From the NCBI GenBank assembly GCA_040772085.1, contig JAXGYU010000001.1:2294001-2358000 (forward strand): a DNA stretch of 64,000 nucleotides, in the 5' to 3' direction. The position numbers and the translations under genes are program-made. The stretch's first letter is position 1. The number at the start of each line of letters is the position of its first letter. Below, piece by piece: positions 9,050 to 17,933 of this stretch. Origin of the DNA: JAXGMV01 sp040772085 (lineage in GTDB: Bacteria > Chloroflexota > Anaerolineae > Anaerolineales > Anaerolineaceae). Under the pieces are notes generated by a model. The model was not told the DNA's origin and ran no database searches. It saw nothing but the letters and a program-made list of their open reading frames with translations.

Positions 9050-10492
9050 TTAGAACACGCCCACTTTGATGTTGCGGAAACGGGCTGGCGCGGCGCCATG
9101 GCCGGTATGCGCCTCCTGACCGGGTTCACCTTTGCCGCAGTTGGGGGTGCCCCACATCTGCCAGTGATTCGCGTCACAGACGGCATCGCAACTGTTCCAG
9201 AACTCCGGTGTGATGCCGGTGTAGGTGACGTTGCGCAGCATGCGTCCCAGCTTGCCATTCTTGATCTCGTATCCGATCTCGGTGCCGAACTGGAAGTTGT
9301 AGCGCTGGTCATCGATTGACCAGGAACGGTTGGTGTCCATGTAAATGCCGTTCTCAGTATCGGCGATCAGATCATCCAGCTTCCAGGTGCCAGGCTCGAG
9401 ATTGACATTGACCATGCGCACCATCGGAATTCGGCTCCAGTCCATGGCGCGCATACAGCCGTTGGAGACACGCCCGATGACCGACGCGGTCTCGCGCGAC
9501 ATCAGATAGCCGACGAAGATGCCTTCCTTGACCAGATAGTTGGACTGCGCCGGAACACCCTCATCATCCCAACCGAAGGTGCCCAGGCCATACGGTCGCA
9601 CGGAGTCGGCGGTGAGGTTGACCTGCGGTGAACCGTACTGGAAATGCCCAAGCTTGTCTGTGGTCAGGAAAGAGCCGCCAGCCAGCGAAATTTCAGAGCC
9701 CAGCACGCGGTCGAGTTCGGTCGGATGACCGCAGGATTCGTGAATCTGCAGCCCAAGCTGGCTGCCGCCGATGATAATGTCGCTGACGATGCCTTTGGGG
9801 CAGGGGTCGGCGCTCAGCAGCGCTTTGGCTTCACTGGCGACGCGCGGTGCGTTGCCGGGCAGATCCCAGTCGAGGATCACTTCCCAGCCGCCGGTGACCT
9901 GATTACGCCCGAACGAGTTGGGATAAGAGCGTACCTGAACCTCGCCGTCACCGACCGCCCAGGCGGTGATGCCCGCGCCGGATTCGATAATGGTTTGTTC
10001 GGTCAGCGCGCCTTCGCTGTTGGCGAATAACTTGAGCTCCTTCTGAAAATTCATCTGCGCCGTGCGGACTTTGATCCCTGGTTCCGTGTTGAGCGCCTCG
10101 TCAGCGGCGAGCAGAATCGCCAGCTTCTCGTCCTGCGAAACCGTGAACGGATCGACCGAGACTGGGGTAATGTAGCTGCCTGTGCTGGTGACTGCCGGTC
10201 CCAGATTGACTTTATAAGTCCGCGCTAACGCGGATGCTTTGGCAATGTCGATAGCCCGCGTGACGACCATCGCGAGGGTTTCACTGCTCAGCAGGCTGCT
10301 TGAGGAGAAGCCCCAGGCGCCATCCACCAGGACGCGCACACCGAAGCCGTAGGTCGTGCGGTTCTTGACGCTCTCGACCAGACCATTCTTGACCATCAGG
10401 AACTCGTTGCGTTTGTCGATGATGCGGACATCCGCGTATTGGGCACCCATCTGGCTTGCCAGATTGAGCGCTTGTGCTAAGAAGTCTTTCAA
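9050..10492 (-). CDS. tldD: TldD family metalloprotease, catalytic subunit
   Basis: A 480-residue protein with the zinc-binding HExxxH motif in IHESCGHPTELDRV (around residue 254), the hallmark of TldD rather than TldE. The N-terminal region (YADVRIIDKRNEFLMVKNG and GFGVRVLVDGAWGF) is typical of the family. It is the first gene of a tldD-tldE pair. Such pairs mature ribosomally made peptides or degrade small unfolded peptides. No peptide precursor lies next to it here, though an NHLP-like protein is found 9 kb away. It is divergent from an M28 peptidase gene. Confidence 0.92.
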   Translation of the reverse strand: MKDFLAQALNLASQMGAQYADVRIIDKRNEFLMVKNGLVESVKNRTTYGFGVRVLVDGAWGFSSSSLLSSETLAMVVTRAIDIAKASALARTYKVNLGPAVTSTGSYITPVSVDPFTVSQDEKLAILLAADEALNTEPGIKVRTAQMNFQKELKLFANSEGALTEQTIIESGAGITAWAVGDGEVQVRSYPNSFGRNQVTGGWEVILDWDLPGNAPRVASEAKALLSADPCPKGIVSDIIIGGSQLGLQIHESCGHPTELDRVLGSEISLAGGSFLTTDKLGHFQYGSPQVNLTADSVRPYGLGTFGWDDEGVPAQSNYLVKEGIFVGYLMSRETASVIGRVSNGCMRAMDWSRIPMVRMVNVNLEPGTWKLDDLIADTENGIYMDTNRSWSIDDQRYNFQFGTEIGYEIKNGKLGRMLRNVTYTGITPEFWNSCDAVCDANHWQMWGTPNCGKGEPGQEAHTGHGAAPARFRNIKVGVF

Positions 10493-10526
10493 TGCTCACC
10501 TCCGGAGATTGTTCATTGCTGATTCT

Positions 10527-10555
10527 ATAATATACTGATTTAAGATTCGCACCAA
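10527..10555 (-). promoter_or_regulatory. putative sigma-70 promoter of tldD-tldE
   Basis: On the minus strand, TTGGTG (10550-10555) and TATTAT (10527-10532) are separated by 17 bp, within the 78-bp gap between tldD and the divergent M28 gene. Confidence 0.45.
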
Positions 10556-10570
10556 CTCGAAGGAGCAGAA

Positions 10571-11914
10571 ATGACAACATTATTTGATGGGCAGCGAGCC
10601 TATGACCACGTGCATCATTTGTCCGTGAATATCGGCCCGCGGCTGTGCGGTACTGATAAGGAACTGGAAGCAATTGAGTATGTCAGGGCAGCCTTTGAAT
10701 CATTCGGCTTGCCGGCTGTCGTTCAGGAATTCCGAATGGCGAATGATCAGCCAATCGAGAGCAGGCTCGAGATACTCGAACCGGCGCTGGGCGAGATCAA
10801 ATGCCATCAGCGGCTTGGCACAGCCGTGACGCCGGACGAAGGTCTGACCGCGGAACTGGTCTTCTCTGAAGGCACCTCGGAACCGCAGGTCGGTCCCCAT
10901 GTCGAGGGGAAGATCGTTGTTCTGACACGCGCGGGCGGCAATCAGGATCTGCGCAACCTGCTGAAGTACAAACCTGCCGCCATCCTCTCGGTCGGCAATA
11001 CCATTGGCAGCGAGCCAAATACTTTCCATCTGGTAATCAAGAAGATGCTCTCGCCCTATGAGGCGGCGCCAACCGTCTTCATTACCTATGAAGACGCGAT
11101 GCGGCTCTACAACAGCAACGCCAAGACGGCTCGGCTGACAGTCAAAGCCCGACATGACATTGGCAAATCACATAACGTGATTGCCGAGATTAAGGGCAGC
11201 GTCCATCCCGACCAGATCGTCATGATCGGCGGACACATTGATTCGGTGCCGAATGATCCCGGCGCGACCGATAACGCTGCCGGTGTCGCGACTGTCGTTG
11301 AGCTGGCGCGCGTCTTCGCGCAAAACGGCACGAAGCGGACGCTCCGGTTTGCGGCGTGGGGCAGTGAAGAGCAAAGCGGCGGCGGCGCGACCACCTATGT
11401 CAACCGCCTGAAAAAGGCTGGTGACAAGGAACGCGAGGCTGAAGGTTTCATTGAAGGGCTCAGCAAGACCGAGCTGGACAATCACCTGCTATACCTCAAT
11501 CTGGATGTGCTGGGCATGAGCCTGGGTCATAACGGCTGCCATGTTGATGGCGAGCCCGAACTGGGCAATTATGTGCACGCGCTCTCCAGTGAGCTGGGTG
11601 TGCCGCACGAAATCCGGACGGACATATACGGCAGTGACAACATCACCTTTTTCTCGGCGGGTGTGCCGGCGCTCTCTTTCGCCCGACTGGGGACAGCCAC
11701 GCAGCATATGCACACCATTCGTGATTCAATCGACCTGATCTCGAATGCTCAACTTGAATCGGTCGGCAGACTCTTGCAGGTCTTCCTCGAGCGGACTACC
11801 AGTCAGGGTCACGTCTTCCCGTTCGCACGCAAGGTGCCGGCTGACAAGCTGCAAATGCTCAAGGAGCATTCGCTGTATGATCGTCTGATCGATGAGTTTC
11901 TTGGGGAAGATTGA
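10571..11914 (+). CDS. M28 family zinc aminopeptidase
   Basis: A 447-residue metallopeptidase. Metal ligands follow the M28 order: His222 in IGGHIDS, the bridging Asp in GATDNAAG, the Glu pair in AAWGSEEQSGGG, Asp in YLNLDVLG, and a final His in TQHMHTIRDSID. A PA-like insert occupies roughly residues 90-190 (for example GKIVVLTRAGG). There is no signal peptide, so the enzyme is probably cytoplasmic. An AAGGAG ribosome site precedes the ATG. It is divergent from tldD and probably finishes breakdown of small peptides, which is an inference from the neighbours. Confidence 0.9.
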   Translation: MTTLFDGQRAYDHVHHLSVNIGPRLCGTDKELEAIEYVRAAFESFGLPAVVQEFRMANDQPIESRLEILEPALGEIKCHQRLGTAVTPDEGLTAELVFSEGTSEPQVGPHVEGKIVVLTRAGGNQDLRNLLKYKPAAILSVGNTIGSEPNTFHLVIKKMLSPYEAAPTVFITYEDAMRLYNSNAKTARLTVKARHDIGKSHNVIAEIKGSVHPDQIVMIGGHIDSVPNDPGATDNAAGVATVVELARVFAQNGTKRTLRFAAWGSEEQSGGGATTYVNRLKKAGDKEREAEGFIEGLSKTELDNHLLYLNLDVLGMSLGHNGCHVDGEPELGNYVHALSSELGVPHEIRTDIYGSDNITFFSAGVPALSFARLGTATQHMHTIRDSIDLISNAQLESVGRLLQVFLERTTSQGHVFPFARKVPADKLQMLKEHSLYDRLIDEFLGED

Positions 11915-11939
11915 CATCCATTCTCCCTAACGAATTTCA

Positions 11940-11968
11940 TTGTTAGCACGGGCACAAATGAATACAAT
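11940..11968 (+). promoter_or_regulatory. putative promoter of ortAB
   Basis: TTGTTA (11940-11945) and TACAAT (11963-11968) are separated by 17 bp, ending 40 bp before the OrtA ATG. Confidence 0.5.
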
Positions 11969-12008
11969 AAAGAAGCAGCAGAAATTTTAATCGCAGGGAG
12001 GTCCTTTT

Positions 12009-12314
12009 ATGTCTTGCCGTAAAAATGATTGGGTTCAGATCAAAACGGTGATTTTGCCGGCTGGTCAGCGCGCGCCTCAGGTGCCGCCCGAAACGCAAGC
12101 CGTTCCGCTGGTGATGTTCGTCAAGGGTTTTGCCAAGCAGGACGCGGAACTTGGTGAGACCATTTCCGTTACGACCGTGATCGGTCGCGAACTGGAAGGT
12201 GAGCTGGTTGCTGTCAACCCGATTTACGGGCACGATTATGGCGCGCCGGTTCCCGAATTGCTGCCAATTGGCATGGAACTGCGGAAAAAATTGCAGGAGG
12301 CAGACCATGAGTAA
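12009..12314 (+). CDS. ortA: 2-amino-4-oxopentanoate thiolase, small subunit
   Basis: A 101-residue protein. The pattern DWVQIKTVILPAGQRAPQVP near the N-terminus, then VMFVKGF, and the C-terminal NPIYGHDYGAPVPELLPIG are the signature of OrtA. Together with OrtB it cleaves 2-amino-4-oxopentanoate with CoA to acetyl-CoA and alanine, the last step of oxidative ornithine fermentation in clostridia. The stop overlaps the ortB start by 8 bp. The upstream pathway genes (ornithine racemase, OraS/OraE, Ord) are absent from this window, so the pair may be served from elsewhere or act on another beta-keto amino acid. Confidence 0.9.
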   Translation: MSCRKNDWVQIKTVILPAGQRAPQVPPETQAVPLVMFVKGFAKQDAELGETISVTTVIGRELEGELVAVNPIYGHDYGAPVPELLPIGMELRKKLQEADHE

Positions 12315-13716
12315 CCTGGATATGAGTTACGAAGGGGTCATGTCCCGCAAGAACGAGATCATGAAGAAATCGGTCGGTATCGACTACAGCAAATTCGCCC
12401 AGGGACCGATCGCTTTCGACTATGAGCGTATGATGGCGGAGACCGCCTACAGTTTTGAGGAGATTCAGAAGATCCAGGAATCCACTGGCGTCGGCCATAC
12501 GCCGCTGCTGGAACTGAAGAACATCACCAAACTGGTGCGCATGACAGCCAAACCCGGCAAGGGCGCCCGCATCTTCCTCAAGGATGAGGCATCCAACCCA
12601 TCAGGCAGTTTCAAAGCCCGCCGTGCTTCCGTTTCGGTCTATCATGCCCAGCGCTCCGGCTACCCCGGCGTTATCACCGCCACCAGCGGCAATTACGGCG
12701 CGGGCGTCGCCTCGCAGGCAGCCATGCGTGATCTGAAATGCATCGTGGTGCAAGAGATCTTCGACAGTCACCTGATCGGACAGCCTGAGATCGTTGAGAA
12801 GGGCCGCGCTTGTGAGGCCTATGGCGCTGAGGTGCTGCAATTGACCGTCGGCCCTGAATTGTTCTACGTCATGCTGCGGCTGCTTGAAGAGACCGGCTAT
12901 TTCAACGCTTCGTTGTACACGCCATTCTCGATCGCCGGCATCGAAACGCTGGGTTACGAACTGGTGCAGGATATGAAGAAGGTCACCGGCAAGCCGCCTG
13001 ATATGGTGGTCGTCACTCATGCCGGCGGCGGCAACTATACCGGTACGGCGCGCGGCATCAGACGCGCCGGCGCGTCAGAAACCACCCGGCTGGTCGCCGC
13101 CAGCGTTGACCTGAGCGGCCTGCACATGGCATCCGACAAGGACTTCAACCGTAAATCCTTCACGACAGGGCATACCGGCTTCGGCGTGCCGTTCGCCACA
13201 GTGCCCGATCGCTCGGACGTACCGCGCAATGCTGCCCGCTCGCTGCGGTATATGGAACGCTATGTCACTGTGACGCAGGGTGAGGTGTTCTACACCACCG
13301 AGATGCTGGCGCAGGTTGAAGGCGTCGAGCGCGGGCCTGCCGGCAATACGGCGCTGGCAGCCGCGGTCACCCTGGCGCGTGAACTGGATCAGGATCAGAC
13401 CCTGATCGTCCAGGAAACCGAGTATACCGGCGCTGGCAAGCACCCCTCAGCACAACTAACTTTCGCCCGCCGGATGGGCGTCGAGATCAAACGCGGCAAG
13501 CCGTCAGAAAACGTTCCCGGCAAGGTAATCGTAATCCCTGAGGACCTGAGCCAGTTTGAAGCCAGGGACATGAACATGGTCGACCTGCGCACCCGATATC
13601 TGAAACACAGCCTGACGGGTGTGGACCGCGCGCTGGAAGAGCATGAGCTCACCTTCCTCGCGGAGGAAGTCAACTCAGACAAGGCGTTTGTCGAGAAGGT
13701 TCATAACAGCCTTTAA
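12307..13716 (+). CDS. ortB: 2-amino-4-oxopentanoate thiolase, PLP-dependent large subunit
   Basis: A 469-residue PLP enzyme of the threonine-synthase/tryptophan-synthase-beta fold. The PLP lysine lies in EASNPSGSFKARRASVSV, and a Gly-rich phosphate-binding loop is seen in THAGGGNYTGTARG. The ATG at 12307 has a strong AGGAGG site inside the end of ortA; an open frame extending back to 12199 is overlap and is not used. Length and order (small then large subunit) match OrtAB. A strong terminator follows, so ortAB is a two-gene operon. Confidence 0.92.
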   Translation: MSNLDMSYEGVMSRKNEIMKKSVGIDYSKFAQGPIAFDYERMMAETAYSFEEIQKIQESTGVGHTPLLELKNITKLVRMTAKPGKGARIFLKDEASNPSGSFKARRASVSVYHAQRSGYPGVITATSGNYGAGVASQAAMRDLKCIVVQEIFDSHLIGQPEIVEKGRACEAYGAEVLQLTVGPELFYVMLRLLEETGYFNASLYTPFSIAGIETLGYELVQDMKKVTGKPPDMVVVTHAGGGNYTGTARGIRRAGASETTRLVAASVDLSGLHMASDKDFNRKSFTTGHTGFGVPFATVPDRSDVPRNAARSLRYMERYVTVTQGEVFYTTEMLAQVEGVERGPAGNTALAAAVTLARELDQDQTLIVQETEYTGAGKHPSAQLTFARRMGVEIKRGKPSENVPGKVIVIPEDLSQFEARDMNMVDLRTRYLKHSLTGVDRALEEHELTFLAEEVNSDKAFVEKVHNSL

Positions 13717-13728
13717 ACACGAGCCGAA

Positions 13729-13761
13729 AAAAAGTGGGCCAGGTCTCCTGGCTCACTTTTT
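13729..13761 (+). terminator. rho-independent terminator of ortAB
   Basis: A 15-bp stem (13729-13743 with 13747-13761, TCT loop) contains one G-T wobble and ends in TTTTT. Confidence 0.9.
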
Positions 13762-13888
13762 GATTCATAGGGTAAATGGTTTTCAGGGCGTCGCCCCGCG
13801 TTTCTCAAGGGGGAAAACGACAATAAATCAATGAAAATTTACTGAAAAATTACCCTTGACAGACCTTGATATATTATAAATCCGTTGA

Positions 13889-13917
13889 TTGACACCGGAT
13901 ATTTTTTTCGCTATAAT
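13889..13917 (+). promoter_or_regulatory. perfect consensus sigma-70 promoter of the amino-acid ABC importer operon
   Basis: TTGACA (13889-13894) and TATAAT (13912-13917) are separated by exactly 17 bp, a perfect match to consensus. A second TTGACA lies at 13856-13861. It starts transcription about 50 bp before the binding-protein gene. Confidence 0.9.
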
Positions 13918-13973
13918 TGGGCGAGTTCTTTTATCCCACTTGCACCGAGTAAAACTTAATAAGGAGCAATAGA

Positions 13974-15119
13974 ATGAAGGCAAAGTCGTTGTTTGTATTG
14001 TTGCTGATCGTTATCCTGACCGTGAGTGTCTCAGCCTGTGCGCCGAAGGCCGCGACCACCAGCGATACGGTCAAATTGGGCGTGCTCGCCCCTCTGACCG
14101 GCCCGATCGCTGCGTACGGCCAGGACCAGGTCAATGGTGTCAAAATGGCCATTGACGAAATCAATGCCGCTGGTGGTTTGCTTGGCAAGAAACTCACCAT
14201 GCAGGTTGAAGATGACGAGAAAAAACCTGAACTTGCTGCCTCCCTCACTCAGAAACTCATCAACAGCAATGTCGACGTCATCATCGGGGGTATGTCCAGC
14301 TCGTCAACCATGGCTGGCGGCCCGATTGCTGACCGCGCCAAGATGCTGATGGTCAGTCCTTGGTCAACCAACCCCAAAGCCGCTGAAGGCGACTGGGTGT
14401 TCCGCGCCTGCTTCTCCGACGAGTTCCAGGGCAAGATTGAAGCGACCTACGCTGTCAAGAACCTGAACTGCAAGAAGCCAGCCATGCTGCTGGATGTCGG
14501 CGATGATGGTTCCAAAGGCCAGGGCGAAGTAATCACCGCTACGCTGCAGGAACTTGGCGTACCGCTGCTCGCGACCGAAAACTACGCGACCGGTGACAAG
14601 GACTTCCGCGCTCAATTGACCAAGATCAAAGGCTTGAACCCCGATTGTCTGCTGACCCCGAACTACTACGGTGAGACCGCTTTGGTCAGAATCCAGATGA
14701 AAGAACTTGGAATGGACCTGCCCATGATCGGTGGCGATGGCAACGACGCGGCTGAATTCTTCACCATCGGCGGCGAGGCTGCCAATGGCTTCAGAATGAC
14801 CACCCACTACGCGCCGGATGATCCCCGCCCCGTTGTGCAGGAATTCCGCAAGAAGTACAAAGAACTCTACGGTGACGATCCCCGCAGTACCGCTGCCCTG
14901 TCTTACGATGCCGTTCTGCTCTACAAACTGGCTGTTGAAAAAGCCGGCAAATGGGACAAACAGGCTATTCGTGACGCGATGGCTGGTTTGAAGGACGTGA
15001 CCACGCTGGTGACCGCACCTATCTTCAGCATGGACGCGACCGGTACTGGTATCAAAGCCCTGACGGTTGTCAAGGCCGACAATGGCAAATGGGTATTCGA
15101 CGCGGTTGTCAACCCATAA
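13974..15119 (+). CDS. branched-chain amino acid type ABC transporter substrate-binding lipoprotein
   Basis: A 381-residue protein with a lipoprotein signal peptide (lipobox VSAC, Cys near residue 23) and a Leu/Ile/Val-binding (periplasmic-binding type 1) fold: VKLGVLAPLTGPIAAYGQD, GGMSSSSTMA and YDAVLLYKLAVEKAG are typical. It captures the substrate at the outer face of the membrane for the permease genes behind it. Family members also bind urea, amides or aromatic acids, so the ligand is not certain. A strong promoter ahead and a terminator hairpin directly behind imply much higher expression than the rest of the transporter, as expected for a binding protein. Confidence 0.92.
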   Translation: MKAKSLFVLLLIVILTVSVSACAPKAATTSDTVKLGVLAPLTGPIAAYGQDQVNGVKMAIDEINAAGGLLGKKLTMQVEDDEKKPELAASLTQKLINSNVDVIIGGMSSSSTMAGGPIADRAKMLMVSPWSTNPKAAEGDWVFRACFSDEFQGKIEATYAVKNLNCKKPAMLLDVGDDGSKGQGEVITATLQELGVPLLATENYATGDKDFRAQLTKIKGLNPDCLLTPNYYGETALVRIQMKELGMDLPMIGGDGNDAAEFFTIGGEAANGFRMTTHYAPDDPRPVVQEFRKKYKELYGDDPRSTAALSYDAVLLYKLAVEKAGKWDKQAIRDAMAGLKDVTTLVTAPIFSMDATGTGIKALTVVKADNGKWVFDAVVNP

Positions 15120-15138
15120 ATCCCTTTAGCTTCTGAAA

Positions 15139-15171
15139 AAAAGCAGGCGGTCTTAACCCCCGCCTGCTTTT
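15139..15171 (+). terminator. attenuating hairpin between binding-protein and permease genes
   Basis: A perfect 12-bp stem (15139-15150 with 15160-15171) ends in TTTT, between the binding-protein gene and the first permease gene. Partial termination here would give excess binding protein. Confidence 0.8.
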
Positions 15172-15208
15172 AGGAATGATTACCGATTAAGCTGCCTGGC
15201 AGCAGAAT

Positions 15209-16099
15209 GTGACCGGTCATATGGAAAACTTTTTCCAGCAAGTTATCAATGCGGTTCAGCTCAGCAGCGGATACGCGTTGATCGCCGTCGGCTACACCAT
15301 GGTCTACGGCGTCCTGAAACTGATTAACTTCGCGCACGCTGATGTCTTCATGATTGGCGCGTATATTTCTTACTTCGTTTACAACTATTTCAAGGCGCCC
15401 TTTATCGTTTGTCTGCTTATCTCCATGATTGGCTGCGCCCTCATCGCAACATTCATCGAAAGGATTGCCTACCGGCCGCTGCGGAAAGCGCCAAGGCTAT
15501 CGGTGCTCATCACCGCCATTGGTATCTCCCTGATCCTGGAACATGGCACCAGAGCCACTATTGGTCCTGAATTCCGTCCATTCCCTGCTATTCTACCCAA
15601 GACCATTCATCACATTGGCGGCATTTACTTCACTGATGCCATCATCTGGGTACTGGTGACTTCGGTCATCCTGATGGTTCTCCTGACCTGGGTGGTCAAG
15701 AACACACTGGTAGGGAAGGCCATGCAGGCGGTGTCCTTTGACAAGGAAGCCGCGCAGTTGATGGGCATCAATATCGACAAGATCATTAGCCTCACGTTCG
15801 CGATCGGTGCCGCCGAAGCTGGCGCCGCGGGCGTCATGTGGGGCCTTGCCTACCCGATGATCGATCCCTACATGGGCATGATCCCGGGCATCAAAGCCTT
15901 TGTCGCGGCGGTCGTCGGCGGTATTGGCTCCGTGCCAGGCGCGCTGGCTGGCGCTTTCATCCTTGGTTCGGTTGAGACCGCCACTGCGGCCTTCCTGCCT
16001 TCGATGTATCGCGACGCCATTGCCTTTGGTATTCTGGCAATCGTTTTACTCTTCAAGCCGACCGGTATCTTCGGTGTCGGCGCGGTTGAGAAAGTGTAG
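15209..16099 (+). CDS. livH: branched-chain amino acid ABC transporter permease, LivH type
   Basis: An integral membrane permease of about 296 residues with eight or so helices. The N-terminal YALIAVGYTMVYGVLKLINFAH and the EAA-like region KAFVAAVVGGIGSVPGALAG are diagnostic for LivH. The start is GTG at 15209; an ATG at 15221 is an alternative, and neither has a strong ribosome site. It forms the membrane channel with LivM. It is followed by livM after 8 bp. Confidence 0.92.
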   Translation: MTGHMENFFQQVINAVQLSSGYALIAVGYTMVYGVLKLINFAHADVFMIGAYISYFVYNYFKAPFIVCLLISMIGCALIATFIERIAYRPLRKAPRLSVLITAIGISLILEHGTRATIGPEFRPFPAILPKTIHHIGGIYFTDAIIWVLVTSVILMVLLTWVVKNTLVGKAMQAVSFDKEAAQLMGINIDKIISLTFAIGAAEAGAAGVMWGLAYPMIDPYMGMIPGIKAFVAAVVGGIGSVPGALAGAFILGSVETATAAFLPSMYRDAIAFGILAIVLLFKPTGIFGVGAVEKV

Positions 16100-16107
16100 G
16101 TAACCTG

Positions 16108-17175
16108 ATGACAGACACTCCTCAACCCGTACAAAAAGTTGAAAGTGCACCGCCAGCGCCAAAGAAAGTGGCGCCAAGGAAAACATTCAGCAACTTTTCC
16201 TTTCTGATCACCTGGGCACTTATCATCATCATTCCGATGATCATTGTTCCTATCCTACAGTCAACCAACATATTGAACTCCTACTATTACGATGTGTTGG
16301 TGCGTGCCTGTATCAGCGTCATCATGGTGGTTGGTCTGAACCTGATCAACGGTTTCAATGGACAGTTCTCCATCGGTCATGCCGGCTTTATGGCGGTGGG
16401 TGGTTACGTGGCTGCCATGCTGACAACGAAACCGGAATTCAACGGTTTCCTTTTCGGACCGGACTGGCTGAAGTTCCTGACTGCCACGCTCGCGGGCGGT
16501 TTCATCTCCGCCTCTGTCGCCTTCCTCGTGGGTCTGCCCTCGTTCAGGCTGCGCGGTGACTACCTGGCAGTGCTGACGCTGGCATTCAACTTCATCATCG
16601 TCAACTTCTTCACCAACATGGAATACCTCGGCGGTCCGCGCGGCCTGCCGGGCGTCATGCCCTACACAACCTTCCCCTGGTTGTGGTTCTGGTTAATCGC
16701 TACGGTTCTTGTGGTGCGTAATTTGCTGCTATCCTCGCATGGGCGGGCGATCACCGCGGTTCGTGACAATGAGACCGCTGCCGAACTGGGCGGTGTGGAT
16801 GCCAGGAAATACAAGCTGATTTCCTTCGCGGTCGGCTCATTCTTCGCTGGCGTTGCCGGCAGCATGATCGCGCATCACCTGATGTTCCTGAACCCGCCGA
16901 TGTTCAATATTTTCAAATCCTTCGACTACCTGCTGATGGTTTACCTCGGCGGCGTCGGCAGCATCACCGGCTCTGTGGTCGGCGCTGTTATCTGGACCTT
17001 GCTGCAGGAAGCGCTGCGCGTGCTGGGTGTCTTCCACCTGGAGGTTTGGCGTATGGTCGTTGGGCCGTTGCTGCTGGTCATCCTGATGCTCTGGCGGCCA
17101 AAAGGTCTGCTTGGCGGTTTCGAGCTGAATATCTTCAAGCAGAAGGAGGTTCATAAAGATGACAGCAGTAATTGA
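16108..17175 (+). CDS. livM: branched-chain amino acid ABC transporter permease, LivM type
   Basis: A 355-residue permease with a charged, Pro/Lys-rich cytoplasmic N-terminus (about 25 residues) and nine or so helices. GLNLINGFNGQFSIGHAGFM and the EAA-like YLGGVGSITGSVVGA are characteristic of LivM. It pairs with LivH. The 3' end overlaps livG by 17 bp and an AGGAGG-like site for livG lies inside it. Confidence 0.92.
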   Translation: MTDTPQPVQKVESAPPAPKKVAPRKTFSNFSFLITWALIIIIPMIIVPILQSTNILNSYYYDVLVRACISVIMVVGLNLINGFNGQFSIGHAGFMAVGGYVAAMLTTKPEFNGFLFGPDWLKFLTATLAGGFISASVAFLVGLPSFRLRGDYLAVLTLAFNFIIVNFFTNMEYLGGPRGLPGVMPYTTFPWLWFWLIATVLVVRNLLLSSHGRAITAVRDNETAAELGGVDARKYKLISFAVGSFFAGVAGSMIAHHLMFLNPPMFNIFKSFDYLLMVYLGGVGSITGSVVGAVIWTLLQEALRVLGVFHLEVWRMVVGPLLLVILMLWRPKGLLGGFELNIFKQKEVHKDDSSN

Positions 17176-17929
17176 TATCAAGGGATTAACACGTTTCTTC
17201 GGCGGTCTGGCTGCTGTCAACAACTTTGAACTGACCATGGAGCCAGGCGAGCTGGTTGGTTTGATCGGCCCGAACGGCGCCGGCAAGACCACTATTTTCA
17301 ACCTTATCACGGGTGTCTATCAACCCACGAGCGGGACGATATCCTTCCAGGGGCAAAGTATCGTCGGCAAGACGCAGCACGATATCACCTCGCATGGTAT
17401 CGCCCGTACCTTCCAGACCATCCGCCTCTACGGCGATATGCCGGTCTGGCAGAATGTCGCCATGGGCAGCCAGTTCAACACCAAATACGGGTTGGCAACC
17501 GCGGTCTTCCGATTGCCCAAGTACTATAGCGAGGAAAAAGAGATCCTGAAGAAAACCATCGCCTTGCTCGAAACCTTTGGTCTGGATGACAGATTGAATG
17601 AGCTGGCGAAAAACCTGCCCTATGGTGAGCAGCGCCGCCTGGAAATCTGCCGCGCGCTTGCGGGTGATCCATCCCTATTGTTGCTGGATGAGCCTGCTGC
17701 CGGCATGAATCCCAATGAAGTGGATGAGCTGCTGCACCTGATCCGCTGGGTGCATAAGGACTTCAACCTGACCACCTTGCTGATCGAGCATCAGATGAAG
17801 CTGGTGATGGGGATATGTCCGCGCCTCGTGGTCATCGACTTCGGTCAGATCATCGCCCGCGGCACGCCGTCAGAAATTCAAAATAACAAGGCTGTCATCG
17901 AAGCTTATCTCGGGAAGATGGAGGACTAG
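17159..17929 (+). CDS. livG: branched-chain amino acid ABC transporter ATPase, LivG type
   Basis: A 256-residue ATPase. Walker A is GPNGAGKTT, the Q-loop region is GIARTFQTIRLYG, the signature is the LivG-type LPYGEQRRLEICRAL in place of LSGGQ, Walker B is LLLLDEPAAGMNP, and the H-loop is LLIEHQMKLV. The atypical YGEQ signature is normal in this subfamily. It drives import together with LivF. Confidence 0.93.
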   Translation: MTAVIDIKGLTRFFGGLAAVNNFELTMEPGELVGLIGPNGAGKTTIFNLITGVYQPTSGTISFQGQSIVGKTQHDITSHGIARTFQTIRLYGDMPVWQNVAMGSQFNTKYGLATAVFRLPKYYSEEKEILKKTIALLETFGLDDRLNELAKNLPYGEQRRLEICRALAGDPSLLLLDEPAAGMNPNEVDELLHLIRWVHKDFNLTTLLIEHQMKLVMGICPRLVVIDFGQIIARGTPSEIQNNKAVIEAYLGKMED

Positions 17930-17933
17930 GATC

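Noticed and set aside
9019..9312. N-terminal extension of TldE by 98 residues
   Set aside because: The extra region overlaps the TldD gene in another frame, and its translation is low-complexity. The ATG at 9018 has a ribosome site and matches the family start.
7663..10492. TldD/TldE as a RiPP maturation locus
   Set aside because: No precursor-like peptide lies beside it, and the NHLP-like fragment at the left edge is 7 kb away in another operon. General peptide turnover with the M28 enzyme is simpler.
12199..12306. N-terminal extension of OrtB into ortA
   Set aside because: It is read in a second frame of ortA; the ATG at 12307 with AGGAGG gives the family length.
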